Positions 24,617 to 29,290 of a stretch of DNA of 29,290 nt are shown in pieces. Within the stretch, counting starts at the first letter, position 1; each line of letters starts with the position of its first letter. Origin of the DNA: PZPK01 sp041590075 (GTDB lineage: Bacteria > Pseudomonadota > Gammaproteobacteria > Pseudomonadales > Oleiphilaceae). The notes below the pieces were generated by a model. The model was not told the DNA's origin. It searched no databases and was given only the letters and a program-made list of their open reading frames with translations. The stretch is taken from positions 1 to 29,290 of the forward strand of contig JBFHUL010000037.1 of assembly GCA_041590075.1 (NCBI GenBank), in the 5' to 3' direction. The translations under genes and the position numbers were made by a program.

Positions 24617-26034
24617 GCTACACTCCCCTGTAATGCCTCCAACAAGCGTTGATGTATGCCACCAAACCCGCCATTGCTCATGATTACAATATGCACCGGC
24701 CCTGAGATCTCTGCCACCTTCTGCACACAGGCTTGCAACACCCCGGCATAGGAACCCGCGATTTCATGCCGCACATCGGCCTGCCTTACGGCGTCGCCCA
24801 GCCAGGCCATGCACTGGCCTTCATCGGCCCACACCACCCAATCCGCATCCTTTGCACTGGCGAGCAACGACGTAGCGTGCACGCCCATTTTCATGGTGTT
24901 CGAACGCGGCTCGATGAGCGCCAGAATGCGCGCATCCCCCACCTTGCGACGCAATCCCGCCAGCGTTGACGCAATCGCAGTGGGGTGGTGGGCAAAGTCG
25001 TCATACACCACGACATGACCCACCTGCCCTAACACTTCCATACGGCGCTTCACTCCCGCAAAGCGCTCCAAGGCCGCGGCGCTGTGCTCGAGTTCTACGC
25101 CCACATGGCGTGCCGCCAGCATGGCCGCGACGCCGTTTCTGACGTTATGATCGCCCGTGAGTGGCCAGGCAACGCGGGCATGATGTGCTCCCAGCATTAG
25201 CTCAAAGGCCGATCCATCTTCCGCCAGTTTTCGCCAGCAGGCCTGCGCATCGTCCACCTCTTCGCCCTCATGCCATTCCAGAGCGCTTTGCTGTTCGCTC
25301 CAGATGCCTTTATCGAGCACCGCTTCAATGGCCGCATCCCCATGCGGATAAATCACTCTGCCGTTACGCGGAATAGTGCGTACCAGATGATGAAACTGGG
25401 TTTGAATGGCCGCCAGATCCTGGAAAATATCAGCGTGGTCAAATTCGAGATTATTCAGAATAAGCGTGCGCGGACGGTAATGGATCATCTTGGAACGTTT
25501 GTCGAAAAACGCACTGTCGTATTCATCGGCTTCAATCACGAAAAAAGGCGTGTCGCCCAGGCGCGCCGATATACCGAAGTTCTTCGGAATACCGCCGATC
25601 AAAAAGCCCGGCGCCATGCCAGCTTCTTCCAGAATCCAGGCCAGCATGCTGCTGGTGGTGGTTTTTCCGTGCGTGCCGGAGGCCGCCAGCACCCAACGCC
25701 CCTGCACGACATGCTCGGCGAGAAAATCGGGGCCCGAGGTATAAGGCAGGCCTCGATCGAGTATTTCTTCCAGCAGTGGATTCCCCCTGCTGATGGCATT
25801 GCCCACGATGTAGAGGTCCGCGCCATGAGTGAGCTGTTCCGAATCGAAACCTTCGGTCAGCACAATGCCCTGTTCCTCGAGCTGAGTACTCATAGGCGGA
25901 TACACGTTCTGATCACAGCCCGACACCTGCATGCCACGTTCCCGGGCCAGCAAGGCCAGCCCCCCCATAAATGTGCCGCAAATACCTAGTATGTGAATAT
26001 GTAGGGTATTGTCTTTTGGGTGCTCACTCGCCAT
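24613..26034 (-). CDS. mpl: UDP-N-acetylmuramate:L-alanyl-gamma-D-glutamyl-meso-diaminopimelate ligase
   Basis: Recycles the murein tripeptide by ligating it to UDP-MurNAc in the cytoplasm. The 473-residue Mur-ligase-family protein begins with HIHILGICGTFMGGLALLAR and VYPPMSTQLE. It has the P-loop GTHGKTTTSSML, the ligase segments FVIEADEYDSAFFDKRSK and LNNLEFDHADIF, DHNVRNGVAA, and the C-terminal VYDDFAHHPTAI and ALIEPRSNTMKMG. These are Mpl-specific rather than MurC. I use the ATG at 26034, which overlaps the crotonase stop by one base (TGATG); a TTG one codon earlier also lies in frame. ubiX follows with an overlap. Confidence 0.96.
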   Translation of the reverse strand: MASEHPKDNTLHIHILGICGTFMGGLALLARERGMQVSGCDQNVYPPMSTQLEEQGIVLTEGFDSEQLTHGADLYIVGNAISRGNPLLEEILDRGLPYTSGPDFLAEHVVQGRWVLAASGTHGKTTTSSMLAWILEEAGMAPGFLIGGIPKNFGISARLGDTPFFVIEADEYDSAFFDKRSKMIHYRPRTLILNNLEFDHADIFQDLAAIQTQFHHLVRTIPRNGRVIYPHGDAAIEAVLDKGIWSEQQSALEWHEGEEVDDAQACWRKLAEDGSAFELMLGAHHARVAWPLTGDHNVRNGVAAMLAARHVGVELEHSAAALERFAGVKRRMEVLGQVGHVVVYDDFAHHPTAIASTLAGLRRKVGDARILALIEPRSNTMKMGVHATSLLASAKDADWVVWADEGQCMAWLGDAVRQADVRHEIAGSYAGVLQACVQKVAEISGPVHIVIMSNGGFGGIHQRLLEALQGSVA

Positions 26035-26726
26035 CAAGAAAAGCCCACTTTGGCATCTTCCTCAATGGCCCAGTCAAGATGCGCCAAATAGTCCTTGCGT
26101 ACTTTCAGCTTGGTTTTCAGATATGCGTCTTTATTCAGCCCTTTCATAGCTTCAGCAATTTTACGTGCGGTCGGCAGCAGCGCTTCGGCCGGCACTACCC
26201 GATCGAGAATACCGGCATCAATAGCGGTAGCGGGGTCGAACATTTCGGCCGTTATCACCGCGCGATTAAAATAGGGTTTGGGCATGCGATTGCGCGCCAG
26301 CGCAATGCCGGCATGATGCATGGGAATACCAATGGCGACTTCATTGAGCCCCAATTTGAAATCTCCCGCTACTCCAACACGGTGATCGCAGCACAACAAC
26401 AGAAACACGCCTTTGGCAACCGCATGCCCATTGCAGGCGCCCACAATCGGGCACGGGAAGGCCAGCATGCGACGCGTCAGTGAAGAGCCTTCTTTCACCA
26501 GCGCCATAGCGGCTTCGGGGCTTTTCTGCATGGTTTTCAGGTCGTAACCCCCTGAAAATATGCCCGCCTGGCCGGTGAGAATGACCACGGCACCGGCCGC
26601 TTCTGCCTGATCGAGCCCAGCGTGCAACGCGGCGATCATTTCGTGCGACAAGGCATTCACTTTGCCGTTATTCAAGGTGAGTGTGGCGATACCGTCTTCA
26701 ATCTGTACATCAAGTAATTCTGTCAT
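26034..26726 (-). CDS. Crotonase (enoyl-CoA hydratase/isomerase) family protein
   Basis: A 230-residue member of the crotonase superfamily acting on an acyl-CoA thioester. The two oxyanion-hole segments are visible: IFSGGYDLKTM near residue 57-67 and GACNGHAVAKG near 95-105. A candidate catalytic Glu lies in KLGLNEVAIGIPM, the position used by hydratases. The second catalytic Glu of classic enoyl-CoA hydratase is not obvious, so isomerase, hydrolase or a narrower role is possible. It is shorter than the usual 255-260 residues. Start ATG at 26726 has an AAGGTG ribosome site. Its TGA overlaps the mpl start, which ties a lipid-type enzyme to a cell wall recycling gene; whether this is functional or only packing is unknown. 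Confidence 0.88.
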   Translation of the reverse strand: MTELLDVQIEDGIATLTLNNGKVNALSHEMIAALHAGLDQAEAAGAVVILTGQAGIFSGGYDLKTMQKSPEAAMALVKEGSSLTRRMLAFPCPIVGACNGHAVAKGVFLLLCCDHRVGVAGDFKLGLNEVAIGIPMHHAGIALARNRMPKPYFNRAVITAEMFDPATAIDAGILDRVVPAEALLPTARKIAEAMKGLNKDAYLKTKLKVRKDYLAHLDWAIEEDAKVGFS

Positions 26727-26795
26727 AGGAGCACCTTCGCTCGTTCAAAAAATAGGTGTATTTCACATGCTGCAGCACGCCGCCGCATTGCAAGG

Positions 26796-27341
26796 CTAAG
26801 CAAGATCCAGAAAGTGCTCGCGATAATACTGCAACTCGGCAATGGATTCGCGAATGTCATCCAGCGCGAGGTGTGTGTTCTTTTTACTGAAACCGGGCAA
26901 AATACCCGGCTTCCAGCGCCGCGCCAGCTCTTTCAGTGTACTCACATCCAGATTGCGGTAGTGAAAGAAGGCTTCGAGTTGTGGCATGTATTTCACCAAA
27001 AAGCGCCGGTCCTGACCGATGCTGTTACCACACATGGGTGAAGCACCCTGATCCACATACTCCTGCAAAAATGCCAGCGTCTGCTGTTCGGCTTCGGATT
27101 CCGAAATCCGGCTATCGCGCACCCGCTGCGTCAAACCCGTTTCACCATGCGTGCGTGTGCACCATTCATCCATGGCACTCAACAACTCATCGCTCTGATG
27201 AATGGCCAGAACCGGCCCCTCCGCAAGGGTGTTGAGCTGGGAATCGGTAACGATGGTGGCAATCTCGATAATGCGTTCTTTTTCGGGGTCAAGCCCGGTC
27301 ATTTCGAGATCCAGCCAAATCAGGTTGTCCTGATGTTTCAT
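26796..27341 (-). CDS. orn: Oligoribonuclease
   Basis: Essential 3'-5' exoribonuclease of the DEDDh family that clears 2-5-mer RNAs, including pGpG, the product of c-di-GMP breakdown. The 181-residue protein has WLDLEMTGLD (D11, E13), a middle Asp in GNSIGQDRRFL, and HLALDDIRESI (His and Asp). The ATG at 27341 is used because AGGAG lies just upstream and the N-terminus (MKHQDNLIWLDLEMTG) is conserved; the frame is open to 27431. Divergent from rsgA, the standard arrangement in gammaproteobacteria. It complements the HD-GYP pathway elsewhere in the window, which can yield pGpG or GMP. Confidence 0.97.
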   Translation of the reverse strand: MKHQDNLIWLDLEMTGLDPEKERIIEIATIVTDSQLNTLAEGPVLAIHQSDELLSAMDEWCTRTHGETGLTQRVRDSRISESEAEQQTLAFLQEYVDQGASPMCGNSIGQDRRFLVKYMPQLEAFFHYRNLDVSTLKELARRWKPGILPGFSKKNTHLALDDIRESIAELQYYREHFLDLA

Positions 27342-27459
27342 TATTCTACTCCTGAAATCCGCTTGTGCGCCGACCAATCTCAGCGCCTGTGATGTGCAAA
27401 GATAATCACTCCCGCGGCATCCGACAAGCACGGACGATTTCGTTGTTGCGAGAAACTGT

Positions 27460-27465
27460 TAGAAT
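27460..27465 (+). promoter_or_regulatory. Candidate -10 box (TAGAAT) of rsgA
   Basis: TAGAAT lies 32 bases before the rsgA ATG in the 156-base divergent region shared with orn. No clear -35 hexamer is present at 17 bases. A matching promoter for orn was not identified by eye. Confidence 0.3.
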
Positions 27466-27497
27466 GCCCGCTCAATCCGCGCGCTCGAAAAACTTAC

Positions 27498-28547
27498 ATG
27501 GCCAAACGCAAACTCAATCGCCGCCAACAATGGCGTATAAAAAAGATTCAGGAAGAAAAAACACAACGCGCACATCGCCGCGACTCGCAGGTTGATCAAC
27601 AACTCGCCAACAATGCTCTGGGCGATGAACAAACCGGCTTGATCATCGCCCACTACGGCCAGCAAATAGACGTGCAAGCCTGCGACGCAAACGGACAGCC
27701 CGAGACACAAACGCCCGTGCATCGTTGTTATGTGCGCGCCAATCTCGATGCCCTGGTTACCGGGGACCGCGTGGTGTGGCGCGCGGCAGAGGATGAATGC
27801 GGCATTATTGAAGCCCGCTTACCGCGCAACAGCCTATTGCAACGACCCGATAACTTCGGGCAATTAAAGCCCGTCGCCGCCAACATCGATCGCATCGTGA
27901 TTGTGGTCGCGGTGGAACCCGAGCCCCACGCCAATCTGATTGATCGTTATCTCGTGGCTGCCGAAACTCTGGATATTCAACCCACCCTGCTGCTCAACAA
28001 AGCAGATCTGATTGGCTCCCACAATCGCGCAACACTCGATGCACTGATTGCCCCCTATCGGGCACTGGGTTATGAAGTGCTGTTGACCACCGCGCAGAGC
28101 AGCCGCGATGACAATAGCGACCTGTTAAGCTGGCTCGCACATCATACCAGTGTATTCGTGGGCCAAAGCGGCGTGGGCAAATCGTCCCTGATCAGCAGCA
28201 TTCTCGGCGATGCGAGCATCAAGGTGGGCGAACTGTCGCAAAACACCCGCAAAGGCACCCACACGACTACCACCGCCCGACTCTTCCACTTGCCCTCCGG
28301 TGGCCAGCTGGTCGATTCGCCCGGTATTCGCGAATTTGGCCTGTGGCATATCAGCGAAGAAGAGCTGTTACAAGGATTCGTAGAGTTCCGCCCACACCTT
28401 GGCCACTGCAAGTTTCGCGACTGCCGCCACATAGACGAGCCGGGCTGCGCCATCAAAACAGCACTACAGGAAGGAAAAATAAGCCCTCGGCGCATGGCAA
28501 GTTTTGAACGTATTCGCGCTACGCTGAACGAAAAAGAAACCTTCTAG
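27498..28547 (+). CDS. rsgA: Small ribosomal subunit biogenesis GTPase RsgA
   Basis: Circularly permuted GTPase that acts late in 30S maturation. The 349-residue protein begins with a basic N-terminal extension (MAKRKLNRRQQWRIKKIQ), then an OB-fold RNA-binding region (about 45-110). The permuted G domain shows G4 NKAD at 167-170, G1 GQSGVGKSS at 222-230 and G3 DSPG at 273-276. A zinc knuckle follows, with C304, C309, H311 and C317. All expected features are intact and the length is normal. It is divergent from orn, a conserved pairing. Confidence 0.97.
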   Translation: MAKRKLNRRQQWRIKKIQEEKTQRAHRRDSQVDQQLANNALGDEQTGLIIAHYGQQIDVQACDANGQPETQTPVHRCYVRANLDALVTGDRVVWRAAEDECGIIEARLPRNSLLQRPDNFGQLKPVAANIDRIVIVVAVEPEPHANLIDRYLVAAETLDIQPTLLLNKADLIGSHNRATLDALIAPYRALGYEVLLTTAQSSRDDNSDLLSWLAHHTSVFVGQSGVGKSSLISSILGDASIKVGELSQNTRKGTHTTTTARLFHLPSGGQLVDSPGIREFGLWHISEEELLQGFVEFRPHLGHCKFRDCRHIDEPGCAIKTALQEGKISPRRMASFERIRATLNEKETF

Positions 28548-28655
28548 CGCAGCTTTGTAAGAGAGGTCGGGCATAAAATGAGAGGAGCGTCTATATTGAA
28601 AGGGGTTGCGCTCCGGTCGCACTTACCTTCACCCTTTTAACTGGCAACGAGTTAC
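28548..28655 (+). other. rsgA-HDOD intergenic region with possible hairpin
   Basis: AAAGGG (28599-28604) can pair with CCCTTT (28632-28637), and inside it TGCG (28607-28610) with CGCA (28618-28621), followed by TTAA. It could be a weak terminator for rsgA or a leader structure. The T run is short, so neither is firmly supported. Confidence 0.3.
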
Positions 28656-29290
28656 GTGAGCGATACGCAAATCCACAACGCCAAAATGCCCGAAAACGCG
28701 GAAAGTTGGGCGCAACTGCTCTTAAGCAAGACGCTGCCTAGCCCCTTTCGTCTGGGCGCTATCGTCACCAACACACTCAATAAAAATCAGTCTTACCAAA
28801 AGATCGCCGCACAACTGAGTCATGATCCGGTACTGTCGTTCTATATCATGAACGAAGCCAACCGGGGCCGGCCCAAGGGCAATCCCACCAGTAAAACCCT
28901 CGACCATGCCATCAGTATGATTGGCACTGATGAACTGAAGCGCCTGATCAAAGGCCTGCCTCATAAGGCGCCTTCCAATGCCGACATCACCAGCTACTAC
29001 TACCTGCGCGTGCTGAGTAGCAGCCTCTATGCTGCGCACCTGGGGCGCAGCATTGCACAGATAAAAAAACAGGCAAACCCGGAAGATATCTACTGGTCCA
29101 GCATGTTTTTGGGCGTACCGCTCTGGTACCTATGGCGCATTGCCACACCCGAAATGCGTTTGGTGCGCTATGCCATTCGCTCCAACTTTAAAGCCGCCAA
29201 ACAGGCGGAGCGCGAAATACTCAACTGTACAGTGATGGAAATCTGCCAGCACATGGCGCAGCAGATGCATTTGCCCGATCTCACGCGCAG
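28656..29290 (+). CDS. HDOD domain protein, 3' end outside window
   Basis: The frame is open from a stop at 28638-28640 to the window edge. I start it at GTG 28656, the first plausible start; an ATG at 28686 is the alternative. About 211 residues are visible. The HDOD fold is suggested by LPSPFRLGAIVTNTLNKNQSYQKIAAQLSHDPVLSFYIMNEAN, then HAISMIGTDELKRLIKG and the YYYLRVLSSSLYAAHLG helix, IYWSSMFLGVPLW and VRYAI. HDOD domains are HD-related but lack the catalytic metal ligands and serve as signalling or scaffold modules, often linked to c-di-GMP or chemotaxis networks. The full length and any C-terminal output domain are not visible. Probably follows rsgA in transcription or has its own start. 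Confidence 0.75.
   Translation, partial: MSDTQIHNAKMPENAESWAQLLLSKTLPSPFRLGAIVTNTLNKNQSYQKIAAQLSHDPVLSFYIMNEANRGRPKGNPTSKTLDHAISMIGTDELKRLIKGLPHKAPSNADITSYYYLRVLSSSLYAAHLGRSIAQIKKQANPEDIYWSSMFLGVPLWYLWRIATPEMRLVRYAIRSNFKAAKQAEREILNCTVMEICQHMAQQMHLPDLTR

Overview
The window looks like chromosomal housekeeping DNA of a marine-type gammaproteobacterium. My tentative placement is Cellvibrionales/Alteromonadales-like, based on gene content and protein similarity only. Supporting pairs are rnr-rlmB, divergent orn/rsgA, the mpl-ubiX cluster, a DUF3135 protein, DUF3391 HD-GYP proteins and a stand-alone EF-G of the EF-G2 type. I saw no insertion sequence, prophage, CRISPR array, rRNA or tRNA. Both edges cut genes: an ABC-transporter ATPase on the left and an HDOD protein on the right.

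Layout. (1) 1-2694: purine uptake and catabolism, with a BMP-family-type nucleoside/purine ABC ATPase (minus) divergent from guanine deaminase (plus). (2) 2695-7863, minus strand: a signalling operon read as histidine kinase, receiver-only regulator, receiver-GGDEF diguanylate cyclase, small MscS channel, DUF1330 protein. The kinase carries an N-terminal three-helix domain that matches the plant/cyanobacterial ethylene receptor (ETR1) ethylene-binding domain, including the copper-ligand Cys and His. (3) 7948-9222, minus strand: two small heat-shock proteins (IbpA-like, then a second Hsp20) behind a sigma-32-like promoter and a leader that ends in a ROSE-like RNA thermometer hairpin, closed by an intrinsic terminator. 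(4) 9326-13645: zntB (plus), convergent with the rnr-rlmB operon (minus). (5) 13691-16101: an HNH nuclease divergent from DUF3135 and an LpxL-type acyltransferase. (6) 16294-18484: stand-alone EF-G with its own promoter and a strong bidirectional terminator. (7) 18665-23148: an SDR-like NAD(P)-binding protein translationally coupled to a PNPOx/HugZ-like protein, then tandem HD-GYP paralogs with a PilZ protein overlapping the second. (8) 23145-27341, minus strand: orn, crotonase, mpl, ubiX and a DUF815 ATPase, with the last four tightly packed. (9) 27498-29290: rsgA and a partial HDOD protein.

The themes are signal transduction and c-di-GMP turnover (one cyclase, two HD-GYP proteins, one PilZ) embedded in core RNA, ribosome and envelope functions. 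The most notable item is the putative ethylene-sensing kinase operon. The next is the candidate RNA thermometer in front of the ibpA-like gene.
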